From NCBI RefSeq assembly GCF_003121295.1, contig NZ_PHNC01000010.1, positions 62,001 through 126,000 on the forward strand: a DNA stretch of 64,000 nt, given 5' to 3'. Below the pieces are notes generated by a model, which had not been told where the DNA came from, ran no database searches, and saw nothing but the letters and a program-made list of their open reading frames with translations. The stretch comes from Streptomyces orinoci (lineage in GTDB: Bacteria; Actinomycetota; Actinomycetes; Streptomycetales; Streptomycetaceae). A program made the translations under genes and the position numbers. Positions within the stretch are counted from its first letter, which is position 1. Every line of letters starts with the position of its first letter. Shown piece by piece: positions 16,363 through 25,367 of the stretch.

Positions 16363-17226
16363 CTACTTCAGCAGCCGGGACAGGCGGCGGTCGGCCAGCG
16401 GCCGGCCGCCGGTCTGGCAGGTGGGGCAGTACTGGAGCGAGGAGTCCCGGTAGGAGACCTCCCGGATGACATCCCCGCAGACCGGGCAGGGTTCGCCGAT
16501 ACGGCCGTGTACCCGCATCCCGGTCCGCTTCTCCGTCTTCAGCTCCGCCGCCGCCTGCCCGCGCGAGCGCTCCACCGCCTCGCGCAGGACGCCGCCCATC
16601 GCCTCGAAGAGGGCGGCCGTCTCCTCCCCGGTGAGGGAGTCCGCCAGCCGGAACGGGGAGAGCCGGGCGGCGTGCAGGATCTCGTCGGAGTAGGCGTTGC
16701 CGATGCCGGCCAGCACGCTCTGGTCCCGCAACACCCCCTTGATCTGCCGGTGTCCACCCCGCAGCAGACCGGCGAAGTCCTCCCGGCCGAGCGCCAGCGC
16801 GTCCGGTCCCAGACGGGCGATGCCGGGCACCTCGGTGACGTCCCGGACGCAGTGGACGGCCAGCCGCTTCTGGGTGCCCGCCTCGGTGAGGTCGAAGCCC
16901 CCGCCGCCGGCCAGCCGCACCCGCAGGGCGAGCGGCCCCTTGCCCGGCCGGGGCGGTGCCGCCGGCAGCTCCTCCCGCCAGCGCAGCCACCCGGCCCGGG
17001 CCAGATGGATGACCAGGTGCGGGCCATCGGGGCCGCCGGTGGCCAGGTCCAGGAACTTGCCGTACCGGCGCACTCCGGTGACGGCACGCCCCTGAAGGGA
17101 ACTCAGGGGCGGGTCATAGGTCTTCAGTACGCTGATCGCGACCGGCACCACGGCTTCGACGGTACGGTCCGCCAGCCGCTCGGCCAGGAACCCGGCGAGG
17201 GCCTCCACCTCCGGCAGTTCGGGCAT
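16363..17226 (-). CDS. Fpg/Nei-family DNA glycosylase/AP lyase
   Basis: A 287-residue base-excision repair enzyme. The mature N-terminus P2-E3 in MPELPEVE supplies the Schiff-base proline and catalytic glutamate; a conserved lysine follows in RRYGKFL. A C-terminal zinc finger has C247-x2-C250-x16-C267-x2-C270. It removes oxidised bases (8-oxoG or oxidised pyrimidines) and cleaves the abasic site. The finger arginine lies in SYRDSSLQYC rather than the classic RxTxYC, as in several actinobacterial paralogues, so the Fpg versus Nei specificity is uncertain. Confidence 0.9.
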   Translation of the reverse strand: MPELPEVEALAGFLAERLADRTVEAVVPVAISVLKTYDPPLSSLQGRAVTGVRRYGKFLDLATGGPDGPHLVIHLARAGWLRWREELPAAPPRPGKGPLALRVRLAGGGGFDLTEAGTQKRLAVHCVRDVTEVPGIARLGPDALALGREDFAGLLRGGHRQIKGVLRDQSVLAGIGNAYSDEILHAARLSPFRLADSLTGEETAALFEAMGGVLREAVERSRGQAAAELKTEKRTGMRVHGRIGEPCPVCGDVIREVSYRDSSLQYCPTCQTGGRPLADRRLSRLLK

Positions 17227-17302
17227 GGTTCAAGTCTGCCGCGGACCCTTCCGCGGGCAACCCGGCGCGAAGACCGCTGGTCTTCGCGGAGAGGAGCTGG
17301 CC

Positions 17303-17989
17303 ATGCACCCGGCGACCACGGCGGACCAGGCGGACGAGGCAGTCCTGCTCCCGGCGGTCCTGGCCTGTCTGACCGTGGTGAGCGGCTTTGTGGACGCGGT
17401 GAGCTATATCGGCCTCGGCCATGTGTTCACCGCCAATATGACGGGCAATGTGGTGGTCCTGGGCTTCGCCGCCGCCCGCACCCCCGGCTTCTCCCTGCTC
17501 GCCTCGGGCGTCTCGCTGACCGGATTCCTGGTGGGCGCGGTGACCGGCGGCCGGCTGGCGGTCCATCTGGGCGCCCGGCGCCGCTGGGTGGGCGCGGCGC
17601 TGGCCGTGGAGACCGCGGGCACCGCGGTGGCGACGGCCATCGCGGCCCTGGCCCCGCTGGACCAGGTGCGGTACGCGGTCATCGGCGTACTCGCCCTGGC
17701 CATGGGCTGCCGCAATGCGATGACCCGCCGGGTGGGGCTGCCCGATCTGACCACCACGGTCCTCACCGGGACGCTCACCGGCCTGGCCGCCGAGTCCTCG
17801 GCCGCCGGCGGCGCCAACCCCCGCTTCCGGCGCCGCCTGGGCTCGGTGGCGCTGATGTTCACCGGCGCCCTGGCGGGCGCCTGGCTGCTGCGGCTCTGCG
17901 GCCTCACCACTTGTCTGGTGGCGGACACGGGGGCCGTGCTGGCCGTACTGCTGGGCTACCTGCTGGCCACGCACCGGCGCGCCCGATAA
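17303..17989 (+). CDS. DUF1275 (YoaK-like) membrane protein
   Basis: A 228-residue polytopic membrane protein with about six hydrophobic helices. The family hallmarks are VSGFVDAVSYIGLGHVFTANMTGN near the N-terminus and RNAMTRRVGLPDLTTTVLTGTLTGL in the middle. Function is not established for the family. The ATG at 17303 is preceded by GAGAGGAG; an upstream in-frame start would overlap the divergent Fpg gene. A dispersed repeat begins two bases after the stop. Confidence 0.85.
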   Translation: MHPATTADQADEAVLLPAVLACLTVVSGFVDAVSYIGLGHVFTANMTGNVVVLGFAAARTPGFSLLASGVSLTGFLVGAVTGGRLAVHLGARRRWVGAALAVETAGTAVATAIAALAPLDQVRYAVIGVLALAMGCRNAMTRRVGLPDLTTTVLTGTLTGLAAESSAAGGANPRFRRRLGSVALMFTGALAGAWLLRLCGLTTCLVADTGAVLAVLLGYLLATHRRAR

Positions 17990-17990
17990 G

Positions 17991-18135
17991 GGCGCGGGGA
18001 ACTGCGTGACCAGCCACCCACGGCCCGCAGATGACCCGCGAGAGTACGGGGCCGCCGCGACTCGGCGATGGCACGGTCCATGAGCGATGCCGCTCCGCCG
18101 CATGGGCGCGACCAGCCACCGACGGCCCGCGGTCG
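17991..18135. repeat. Dispersed intergenic repeat, split copy
   Basis: This shares AAGGGCGCGGGGAACTGCGTGACCAGCCACC-type and GGGCGCGACCAGCCACCGACGGCCCGC modules with the copies near 7.7, 27.2, 34.0 and 62.3 kb, here present twice around a divergent centre. It lies between convergent genes, where it may stop both transcripts. Confidence 0.65.
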
Positions 18136-18144
18136 CAGGACGCA

Positions 18145-18330
18145 TCAGCCCCGCTCCTCCTCCCCCTCCGCGAGCGCGCTCCGTACCTCCTCCCCCGCCT
18201 TGTCCAGCTCCTCCGGTGTCTTCTCGCGGAGCGCTTTCTCCCGTTCCGCCCTGCTGGGCATGCCGCTCAGGAAGAACCTGGCGTTGTCGGAGAGCTTCTT
18301 CCGCTTGTTCTCGGGCTCGCGCTCGGCCAC
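18145..18330 (-). CDS. Small charged hypothetical protein
   Basis: A 61-residue soluble, highly charged, probably helical protein (KRKKLSDNARFFLSG; EREKALREKTPEELDKAGEE). The GTG at 18330 has GAAAGGA 7 bases upstream. There is no recognised domain. Third-position GC bias supports coding. It reads toward the convergent DUF1275 gene. Function is unknown. Confidence 0.6.
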   Translation of the reverse strand: MAEREPENKRKKLSDNARFFLSGMPSRAEREKALREKTPEELDKAGEEVRSALAEGEEERG

Positions 18331-18421
18331 GGCGGCGTCCTTTCGGGGGGCGGGTCGCTTCCCCCTCAGTGGACCGCCGCCGTGTCCGGTTGCGCTTGCC
18401 GGACTCGTCCATCCGGACGGA

Positions 18422-19540
18422 TCAGCCCTCCGGCGACGCCTCGGCCGTCTGCGCCGCCCAGCGCTGTTCGACCCGGCCGAAGCGCCAGTACGCCAGGGCC
18501 GCGGCCCAGACGGCCACAAACAGGCCGACGATGACAAAGCCCACATTGTCCAGGTTGAGCCCGGCGATCCAGCCGGTGAGGCCGTCGTCCAGGCCCAGCT
18601 TCTCGTGCAGCACACCGACCAGTTCGATGGTGCCGATGAGGAAGGCGACCGCGATGGACAGGCCGGTGATGGTGAGGTTGTAGTAGACCTTGCGCACCGG
18701 GTTGGAGAACGCCCACTGGTAGGCGAAGTTCATAAACGTCCCGTCGAGGGTGTCGAACAGGCTCATCCCGGCGGCGAACAGCAGCGGCAGGCAGAGGATG
18801 GCGTACCAGGGCAGCCCGGCGGCGGCCCCGCTGCCCGCCATCACCATCAGGGTGACCTCGGTGGCGGTGTCGAAGCCCAGCCCGAAGAGGAAGCCCAGCG
18901 GATACATCTGGCCCGGCCGGGAGATGGAGCGGGTGAGCCGTCCCAGGATGCGGTTCATAAAGCCGCGGGAGTCCAACTGCCGTTCCAGTTCGGCCTCGTT
19001 GAAGCGGCCCTCGCGCATGGCGCGGAAGATACGCATGATCCCGGCGAGCGCCACCAGGTTGAGGGCGGCGATCAGATAGAGGAAGCCGCCGGAGACGGTG
19101 GTGCCCACCACGCCCAGGGTCTGGTGGGTGGTGGACTCCTCGTTCATCAGGGTCCCGGCCAGATGGGTGCCACCGGAGACCAGGGCGGCCATCACCACCA
19201 CCACGCTGGAGTGCCCCAGGGCGAACCAGAAGCCCACCGAGACCGGCCGCTTGCCGTCGGCCATCAGCTTGCGGGTGGTGTTGTCGATGGCGGCTATGTG
19301 GTCGGCGTCAAAGGCGTGCCGCATGCCCAGGGTGTAGGCGGTGACGCCCAGGCCGATGCCATAGACCTCGCTGCCCACCTTGTAGTGGTTGGGCACGATC
19401 AGCAGGAAGAGCACGCCGAAGGCGACGATATGCAGGGCGGCTATCACGGCCAGCAGACCGGCGGTGCGCACGGTGTCCTGGCGTCGCCAGCGGAAGGAGG
19501 GGACCGGCGTACCGCCGGTGGTATCGATGGGCAGGGTCAT
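18422..19540 (-). CDS. NiCoT-family nickel/cobalt transporter
   Basis: A 372-residue inner-membrane permease with about eight helices. The NiCoT signature H75-x4-D80-H81 sits in GMRHAFDADHIAAIDN; later family motifs FALGHSS and LGFDTATE are present. NiCoTs import Ni2+ and/or Co2+ with high affinity. An upstream cobalamin riboswitch strongly suggests that cobalt for the corrin pathway encoded further along is the physiological substrate. The ATG at 19540 is used; the ribosome-binding site is weak, and an in-frame GTG seven codons upstream is possible. Confidence 0.9.
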   Translation of the reverse strand: MTLPIDTTGGTPVPSFRWRRQDTVRTAGLLAVIAALHIVAFGVLFLLIVPNHYKVGSEVYGIGLGVTAYTLGMRHAFDADHIAAIDNTTRKLMADGKRPVSVGFWFALGHSSVVVVMAALVSGGTHLAGTLMNEESTTHQTLGVVGTTVSGGFLYLIAALNLVALAGIMRIFRAMREGRFNEAELERQLDSRGFMNRILGRLTRSISRPGQMYPLGFLFGLGFDTATEVTLMVMAGSGAAAGLPWYAILCLPLLFAAGMSLFDTLDGTFMNFAYQWAFSNPVRKVYYNLTITGLSIAVAFLIGTIELVGVLHEKLGLDDGLTGWIAGLNLDNVGFVIVGLFVAVWAAALAYWRFGRVEQRWAAQTAEASPEG

Positions 19541-19584
19541 CTGCCGTTCACGCTCCAGCACCTCGTGGATCGGTTGTGAGATGC

Positions 19585-19795
19585 CGTGGCCGGTCTCCTG
19601 GCTTACGGGTTCGCTGGCGCTCGCGCCCGTCCGGCCTTCCCGGCAGCCGGCTGCTGCCAGTGGCTTTCGTATCCGCCCCGGGGGCGGGTACGAAGTGGAC
19701 GGTAACTCCCCGATCACAGTGGCGAGGGCCGCTCCGGACTCCGGACCCGAAGGTCCGTCACCGGTCTTCCCGAGCACCACGGCCCGCCCACCTTA
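19585..19795 (-). promoter_or_regulatory. Cobalamin riboswitch upstream of the Ni/Co transporter
   Basis: The minus-strand leader contains GGGAAGACCGGTGACGGACC, GGAGCGGCCCTCGCCACTGTGA, AAGCCACTGGCAGCAGCCGG and finally GTAAGCCAGGAGACCGGCC, which matches the B12-box order (GGTG core, GCCACTG, then AGCCAGGAGACCNGCC). It ends about 45 bases before the start codon. Cobalamin binding would be expected to block translation or elongation, turning cobalt import down when B12 is sufficient. Confidence 0.92.
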
Positions 19796-19917
19796 GCGTG
19801 ACAATGCGACTGCTTTCTGGGTACAGATCATTGACATGGCCCTTACGAGTCCTTAGCGTCCCTGGCCTCCCGGGCAGTGTGCTTGCAGTGTGTGCTTCCA
19901 GAAAGGGCCGACCACAG

Positions 19918-21411
19918 ATGGCAGCAGAACCCGCCCCAGCACCGGAGCAGCACGCCGGATTCCTCCGGCGCATCGGCCTCTTCCAGGCCACCGCCATCAA
20001 TATGGCCCAGATGTGCGGCATTGGGCCCTTCGTCACCATTCCACTGATGGTCGCCGCCTTCGGCGGTCCGCATGCCGTCATCGGCTTTGTCGCGGGGGCG
20101 GTACTGGCCCTGGCCGACGGGCTGGTCTGGGCCGAGCTGGGCGCCTCGCTGCCCGGGGCCGGCGGCAGTTATATCTATCTGCGGCAGGCGTTCCAGTACC
20201 GCACCGGCAAGCTGATGCCCTTCCTGTTCGTCTGGACGGCGATGCTCTATATCCCGCTCGCCATGGCGACCGGGGTCATCGGCTTTGTGCAGTATCTGGC
20301 CTATCTCTGGCCGGGTATGACGCCAACTCAGGGCGATCTCACCGGCATTGCGCTGATCGTGCTGGTGGTGGGGCTGTTGTGGGGGCGGGTGGAGGCCCTG
20401 GCGCGGATCAGTGTGGTGCTGTGGTGCGTGATGATCGCCGCGGTGGGGATGGTCATCATCGCCGCCTACACCCACTTCAGCGCGCACCGGGCCTTCACCT
20501 ACCCCCCCCACGCCTTCGAGCTGACGACCAATCACTTCTGGATCGGCTTCGCGGCCGGGCTCACCATCGGCATCTACGACTACGGGGGTTACTGGACCAC
20601 CGCCTATATGGGCGCCGAGATCAAGGACCCGGGACGGGTGCTGCCGCGCTCCATCATCTATTCCATCCTGGGCATCATGGCCATCTATCTGCTGCTGCAG
20701 ATCGGCACCTTGGGCGTGGTGGACTGGCAGGACATGCTGGATCCGCACAACAACGCCTCGTCCTCGGTCGCTTCGGCGGTGCTGGAGAAGACCTGGGGCA
20801 AGGGGGCGGCGGATGTGGCCACCGTGCTGGTGCTGATCACGGCGGTGGCCTCCATCTTCACCGGGCTGCTGGGGGCTTCGCGGATCCCCTATGACGCGGC
20901 CCGGGAGAAGGTGTTCTTCCGCCCCTTCGGCCGGCTGCATCCGCGCCACCGCTTTCCCTGGCTGAGCCTGCTGGCCATGGGGGCCATCGGCATCGCCGGT
21001 TTTATGCTCGGCCGCCATACGGACCTGGCGACGCTGATCCAACTCCTCACCACCGTCATGGTGTTGGTGCAGGCGCTGGGGCAGATTGCGGCGGTCACGG
21101 TGCTCAGGCGCCGCCAGCCGGCGCTGCCGCGCCCGTACCGGATGTGGCTCTATCCGCTGCCCAGCGTGGTGGCGTTGACCGGCTGGCTGGTCATCTACGG
21201 CTACGCGGACAAGGCTTCGCCGGGCCGCCATCCCATCGAATGGTCACTGGTCTGGTTCGCGGCGGGCTGTGCGGCCTTTCTGCTGTGGGCCCGTTACGAG
21301 CGGATCTGGCCCTTCGGGCCACGGGAGATCAGCGAGGAGTATCTGCCGCGGGACGCCTTGGACCAGGAGCCGGACCCGGGTGCCGGGCCGGTGGAACCGG
21401 CCCCCGCCTGA
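19918..21411 (+). CDS. APC-superfamily amino acid/polyamine permease
   Basis: A 497-residue membrane transporter with about 12 helices; MCGIGPFVTIPLM and ELGASLPGAGGSYIYLRQAF are typical of the APC fold's helix 1 and helices 2-3. The C-terminus is acidic and proline-rich. The substrate cannot be assigned. It is divergent from the Ni/Co transporter, with the riboswitch leader between them, and has GAAAGGG ahead of the ATG. Confidence 0.85.
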   Translation: MAAEPAPAPEQHAGFLRRIGLFQATAINMAQMCGIGPFVTIPLMVAAFGGPHAVIGFVAGAVLALADGLVWAELGASLPGAGGSYIYLRQAFQYRTGKLMPFLFVWTAMLYIPLAMATGVIGFVQYLAYLWPGMTPTQGDLTGIALIVLVVGLLWGRVEALARISVVLWCVMIAAVGMVIIAAYTHFSAHRAFTYPPHAFELTTNHFWIGFAAGLTIGIYDYGGYWTTAYMGAEIKDPGRVLPRSIIYSILGIMAIYLLLQIGTLGVVDWQDMLDPHNNASSSVASAVLEKTWGKGAADVATVLVLITAVASIFTGLLGASRIPYDAAREKVFFRPFGRLHPRHRFPWLSLLAMGAIGIAGFMLGRHTDLATLIQLLTTVMVLVQALGQIAAVTVLRRRQPALPRPYRMWLYPLPSVVALTGWLVIYGYADKASPGRHPIEWSLVWFAAGCAAFLLWARYERIWPFGPREISEEYLPRDALDQEPDPGAGPVEPAPA

Positions 21412-21481
21412 TACCTCGTCTACTGGCTTGTAGTCAAGGGCCATTGGGCTCTCCGGACAGAGCGGTGATAAAACCTCAATC

Positions 21482-22072
21482 ATGCCTTTGACCACCGCAT
21501 CCACCCCCCAGACCAGCACCGCCGCCCGGCGCCGATTGCACTGGCACCGGCTGATATTCGGGCTCTGGTACCGGCCCGTCGAGATGCTCGACGAGGCCCG
21601 GGACCGGAGCGTCTGGGGGGCGGCCACCTTTCTGAGCCTGGTGTGCGGCGCACTGGGCACCCTGGCCAAGGACTCCTTCTGGGTCCAGTGGGACAACGAC
21701 CGGGTGCTGGCCCTGGAGGCGATGGCCATTGGCTCGGCGGTGATGCTGCTGGCCAGTGTGCTGCTGGGGGCGGTCACCCACGCCATCGCCCGCCGGCTGG
21801 GCGGCAATGGCCGCTTCGGGCCCACCGCCAGCCTGTTTGTCGTGGTCTTCTGGGCCACCGACCTGCCCCGGCTGGCGCTGGCCACCGGGCTGCCGGCCGG
21901 CTCCATGCCGGTGCGCGCCGCCGCCTGCGCCACGGCCGCCCTGGGCTACGCGCTGGCCACTCTGCTGATCCGCGGTCAGCACCATCTGCCCACCCATAAG
22001 GCGGTGGGGGCGGTGAGCATCCAGATGCTGGCGGCGGTGGCCCTGCTGAAGTTCCCGCCCGGCAGCTGGTGA
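21482..22072 (+). CDS. YIP1-like polytopic membrane protein
   Basis: A 196-residue protein with a soluble N-terminus (FGLWYRPVEMLDEARD) and about five hydrophobic segments, resembling the YIP1 domain family of small membrane proteins. Function is unknown. It follows the permease by 70 bases and may share its transcript. A strong hairpin lies just after it. Confidence 0.6.
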   Translation: MPLTTASTPQTSTAARRRLHWHRLIFGLWYRPVEMLDEARDRSVWGAATFLSLVCGALGTLAKDSFWVQWDNDRVLALEAMAIGSAVMLLASVLLGAVTHAIARRLGGNGRFGPTASLFVVVFWATDLPRLALATGLPAGSMPVRAAACATAALGYALATLLIRGQHHLPTHKAVGAVSIQMLAAVALLKFPPGSW

Positions 22073-22090
22073 CAGCGGCGGGATGCGAAG

Positions 22091-22128
22091 GCCCGCCCGG
22101 TGCGACGGGGGATGCACACCGGGCGGGC
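22091..22128. terminator. Bidirectional hairpin terminator
   Basis: A perfect 12-base stem, GCCCGCCCGGTG with CACCGGGCGGGC, around a 14-base loop, placed between the stops of the YIP1-like gene and the convergent P450 gene. Confidence 0.85.
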
Positions 22129-22165
22129 TCGAACACAGTTCTACCCCATCAGGATGGGTTATGCA

Positions 22166-23371
22166 TCAAAAACCGGCTCGCTCGGTGGAATCCCAGCGGA
22201 CGGGGAGCGAAATCAGGCCACGCGCCCTGATGGTGGGACGCCAGCGGAGTTCCTCCCGCGGAACGGCCAGTTCCAGGTGCGGGAAGCGCTCCAGCAGGGC
22301 GGCCAGGGCGGTCTCGGCCTCCATCCGGGCCAGCGAGGCGGCCAGGCAGTGATGGATTCCATGACCGAAGGCCAGATTGCCCGAGCGGTCCCGGTGCAGG
22401 TCAATGCGGTCGGCCTCGGGGAACTGCTGCTCGTCGCGGTTGGCCGAGGCCAGGGAGAGCAGCACCGTCTCACCGGCTGGGATCCGTACCCCGCCGATCT
22501 CCACCTCCTCCACCGGGAAGCGCCGGATGGCCAGCGGGTAGGGGCCGTCCCAGCGGTTGACCTCATCGACCACCGCGGCGAGACTGTCCGGATTCTTACG
22601 CACCTCCCGCATCAGCTCGGGATGGTCCAGCAGGGCCAGCACGGTGTTGCCGATCAGATGGACGGTCGGCTCACAGCCGCCGAGCAGCAGCAGGAAGGCC
22701 AGCGAGGTCAGCTCGTCCGCCGAGAGCGCCCCGTCCTCGTCGTCGCGGACCGCGATCAGATCGGAGAGCAGGTCGTCGCCCGGCTCGGCGCGCTTGCTCC
22801 CGATCAGCCCGCCGAAGAACCGCATCATGGCCACCACGGCTTCCTTGATGGCCGCCGGGTTGGCGGGGTCGGGGGTGAGCAGGGTGTCGGTCCACTGCCG
22901 GAAGTCGCGCCGGTCCCGCTCCGGGATGCCCAGCAGGTCACAGATGGCGATCACCGGCAGCGGGCCGGCATAGCCGGTGAGCAGGTCGGCCCGGCCGTCC
23001 GGCTCGATGGCGTCCAGCAGTTGGCCGGCCGTCTTCGCCAGCGGCGCGCGCATCTTGGCGACCCGGCCCGGGGTGAACGCCTTGACCACCAGACCCCGTA
23101 CCCGGGTGTGGTCCGGCGGGTCCATATTGAGCAGGTTGGCGTCCAGGGCGGGCGGGAGCGCGAAGCCGCTGTACTGGCCCGGCAGGGCATGCCGCTTGTC
23201 CAGCGAGAGCCGGGGGTCGTTCAGGCCCCGGCGTACATCCGCATAGCGGGTCACCAGCCAGGCGGGACGGCCGTCCGGCCCGGTGATCCGGTGCACCGGT
23301 CCGGCCTCGCGCAGCCCGGCGTAGGTGGCGTAGGGGTCGGTGATGAGCGGGGTGACGTCGATGGGTCGCAT
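22166..23371 (-). CDS. Cytochrome P450 (CYP107-like) with atypical I-helix
   Basis: A 401-residue soluble bacterial class I P450. Present are ExxR (E-V-N-R in VVDEVNRWDG), the heme-binding loop FGHGIHHCLAA (Cys about 342) and the usual NMDPPDHTRVRGLV and LLSLASANRDE segments. The I-helix oxygen-activation motif, normally A-G-x-E-T-T, reads G-G-C-E-P-T near residues 231-236, with proline where the proton-relay threonine is expected. It needs ferredoxin and ferredoxin reductase partners, which are not encoded nearby. The start at 23371 is preferred to one ten codons upstream by alignment of the first helix. A hairpin separates it from the upstream XRE operon. Confidence 0.92.
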   Translation of the reverse strand: MRPIDVTPLITDPYATYAGLREAGPVHRITGPDGRPAWLVTRYADVRRGLNDPRLSLDKRHALPGQYSGFALPPALDANLLNMDPPDHTRVRGLVVKAFTPGRVAKMRAPLAKTAGQLLDAIEPDGRADLLTGYAGPLPVIAICDLLGIPERDRRDFRQWTDTLLTPDPANPAAIKEAVVAMMRFFGGLIGSKRAEPGDDLLSDLIAVRDDEDGALSADELTSLAFLLLLGGCEPTVHLIGNTVLALLDHPELMREVRKNPDSLAAVVDEVNRWDGPYPLAIRRFPVEEVEIGGVRIPAGETVLLSLASANRDEQQFPEADRIDLHRDRSGNLAFGHGIHHCLAASLARMEAETALAALLERFPHLELAVPREELRWRPTIRARGLISLPVRWDSTERAGF

Positions 23372-23405
23372 GGCATCCGACTCTAGGGTCCGGGGTTCCA
23401 ACGGG

Positions 23406-23445
23406 CGGCACCGAGTCCGTACTTCGGGGTACGGACCCGGTGCCG
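23406..23445 (-). terminator. Hairpin terminator between the membrane-protein gene and the P450
   Basis: CGGCACCG plus GTCCGTAC pair with GTACGGAC plus CGGTGCCG, with one A/C mismatch and a TTCGGG loop. It lies 65 bases after the end of the XRE operon and 34 bases before the P450 start, so the P450 probably has its own transcript or is expressed by read-through. Confidence 0.7.
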
Positions 23446-23509
23446 GCCCGTGTCAGGGGCGGCCGTGACCCCCGTCCATGGCCGCCCGGTCCGGTTGGCT
23501 GAGGTGCCG

Positions 23510-24721
23510 TCAGGGACGGTGTGAGGCGTTGATCTCCCGTAGTTCGCCGAGGACCGCGTCCACCAGCCGGTGGTGGAAGACATCGGCCACCCTGGCCAGG
23601 TGCTCGTGTTCCTCCGCCGGGTCGGCGCTCACGGTGACCACCACGCTGTCGGCGTGCGGCCGGGGCACATGTCCGGTGCCGCGGTTGGCCAGCCCGCGCC
23701 GCAGAGCCGCGGCCTCCACCACGGCGGCCAGTGACCGCTCGTCCAGCCGGGCGTCCTGGCCCTTGCGCCGGGCGATCTCCAGGGCGGCGGGCTCCACATG
23801 GCGCCTTACGCCGCGCTGGACGTCGCGGATCTCGGCCATCCGGCGGTTGGCGCGCCACTCCAGGTCGGCGAAGGGCCAGCGGCTTCTCCAGCGGGACTCG
23901 GCAATGGTGACCTCGGGCGCCTGGGCGGTCACCTCCCGCCACAGCGGTTCCAGCCGGCGCAGCCGTCGCCAGGCGGCGGCCCGGGGGCCGGCGGCCGGCA
24001 GCGAGAAGCCCAGCAGCACCAGCAGCGCGGCCACCGAGGCGCTCAGCGGCGCCACCCCATTGGACAGCCAGCCCTGCGGATGACCGGCCCAGGACAGCAG
24101 GAAACCGGTCAGCTTGCAGGCGCAGTACAGCAGTCCCAGCCAGCAGCCCAGGGCCAGGGTGCGCAGCCCCTTGGACAGCCAGGAGGGGCCCAGGGTGGCG
24201 GCGTAGCGGGGGCACAGGGTGCCCAGACCGGCCAGGCTGGTGCCGAAGATGGCCAGATAGAGCACCAGGAAGGCGACCACCCCGGGGGCGTCGGCATAGG
24301 CGGTGCTGAAGTCCCGGGGGTGTTCCACCGCGTCGGGGCGGCCCACCGCGAAGCAGACGATGGCGGCGCTCCAGGCCACCAGCACGGCGGCGATGGCGGT
24401 CCGGGCGCGCCGTGCGGCCCGGGCGCGGTCCTGTTCACCGCCCCGGCTGGTCCAGCGCAGCAGCAGCACGGTGGCTCCGGAGGCGAACAGCACCACGGCC
24501 GAGTAGAGGAAGACCATGGCCAGGTTGGCCACTCCGGTCAGCCGGTCGAAGGCCCGGTAGACGCGGGGCGCGGAGAACAGGAAGACCACCGGCACCCCGG
24601 CGGTCATCAGGGCGGTCAGGCCCAGATCGGTGTTGCCGCGGTCGCGGAACCAGGCGGCGGCCTTGTAGCCGACGATGACCCAGGTGACGGCGCTGAAGGT
24701 GAGATAGATGAGGTCATACAC
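23510..24721 (-). CDS. MAB_1171c-like polytopic membrane protein
   Basis: A 403-residue protein. About seven or eight hydrophobic helices (about 5-245) are followed by a cytoplasmic C-terminal region of about 150 residues (WREVTAQAPEV; RRMAEIRDVQRGVR). This architecture matches the MAB_1171c/DUF6545 putative transporters of actinobacteria, whose substrate is unknown. The GTG at 24721 is chosen because GGGAGGAACC lies 7-8 bases upstream and GTGTATGA overlaps the stop of the preceding gene, implying translational coupling. It is the third gene of an XRE - HExxH - membrane operon. Confidence 0.7.
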   Translation of the reverse strand: MYDLIYLTFSAVTWVIVGYKAAAWFRDRGNTDLGLTALMTAGVPVVFLFSAPRVYRAFDRLTGVANLAMVFLYSAVVLFASGATVLLLRWTSRGGEQDRARAARRARTAIAAVLVAWSAAIVCFAVGRPDAVEHPRDFSTAYADAPGVVAFLVLYLAIFGTSLAGLGTLCPRYAATLGPSWLSKGLRTLALGCWLGLLYCACKLTGFLLSWAGHPQGWLSNGVAPLSASVAALLVLLGFSLPAAGPRAAAWRRLRRLEPLWREVTAQAPEVTIAESRWRSRWPFADLEWRANRRMAEIRDVQRGVRRHVEPAALEIARRKGQDARLDERSLAAVVEAAALRRGLANRGTGHVPRPHADSVVVTVSADPAEEHEHLARVADVFHHRLVDAVLGELREINASHRP

Positions 24722-25367
24722 CGCCGGGTTCCTCCCCCGGTGCCTGCCGGCGCCGCAGCTCCTGGCGTACATGCTGGAGGGCCGGGCCGAGCGAGGCGGC
24801 CAGTTCGGCGGCGACTCCGGCGGCGGGCAGTTCCTGGTCCGGCGGCGGGGGCACCACCTTCTCCATCAGCAGGGTGCCCAGGATCTCGGTCTCCCGCTCG
24901 GTGAGGTCGTCATAGCAGTGGTGGCGGGCCAGGCCCATGGTCATGCCCATCCGGCGCATGGCGGTGGCCACATCCACCGAGGGCGTCCACATTCTGAGGG
25001 CGTTCTCGGTGACGGCGGGGTCCTGGTCGTGGCCGAGCAGCAGATGGCCGAGTTCATGCAGCACGATATGCACCTGGTGCCAGGGCGAGGTCTTGAGCTC
25101 ATAGACCACCCAGTAGCCGTCGTCGGTGGTGGCGGTCATGCCGGAGACCACCCCGTCCAGGCCCATCGGCACCAGGTGGATGGGCCGTCCCACCCGGGCG
25201 GCCACCACCTCGCACAGGCCCGGCAGGTCGATCGACGCGGGCAGCGCCAGCTCGGCTATGAGCTGTTTGCACCGGCGCCGTATCCGCCCCACTCGCATGC
25301 CTGCACCGTCCTCGTCCTCGGTACGCCGCCAGTAAGTGAACAGCCGGTCGTCCGCCACGACGCTCAC
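24714..25367 (-). CDS. ImmA/IrrE-like HExxH metallopeptidase-type protein
   Basis: A 217-residue soluble protein with a zinc-binding HELGHLLLGH motif (residues about 103-112) in VHIVLHELGHLLLGHDQDP and an acidic residue downstream that could be the third ligand. ImmA/IrrE proteins are typically paired with an XRE repressor that they cleave or inactivate on a signal, as in ICE and phage induction. The GTG start overlaps the XRE stop as GTGA, with GAGGAAC upstream. The C-terminus is Pro/Arg/Gln-rich. The predicted target, the adjacent XRE protein, is inferred from gene order only. Confidence 0.75.
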   Translation of the reverse strand: MSVVADDRLFTYWRRTEDEDGAGMRVGRIRRRCKQLIAELALPASIDLPGLCEVVAARVGRPIHLVPMGLDGVVSGMTATTDDGYWVVYELKTSPWHQVHIVLHELGHLLLGHDQDPAVTENALRMWTPSVDVATAMRRMGMTMGLARHHCYDDLTERETEILGTLLMEKVVPPPPDQELPAAGVAAELAASLGPALQHVRQELRRRQAPGEEPGGV

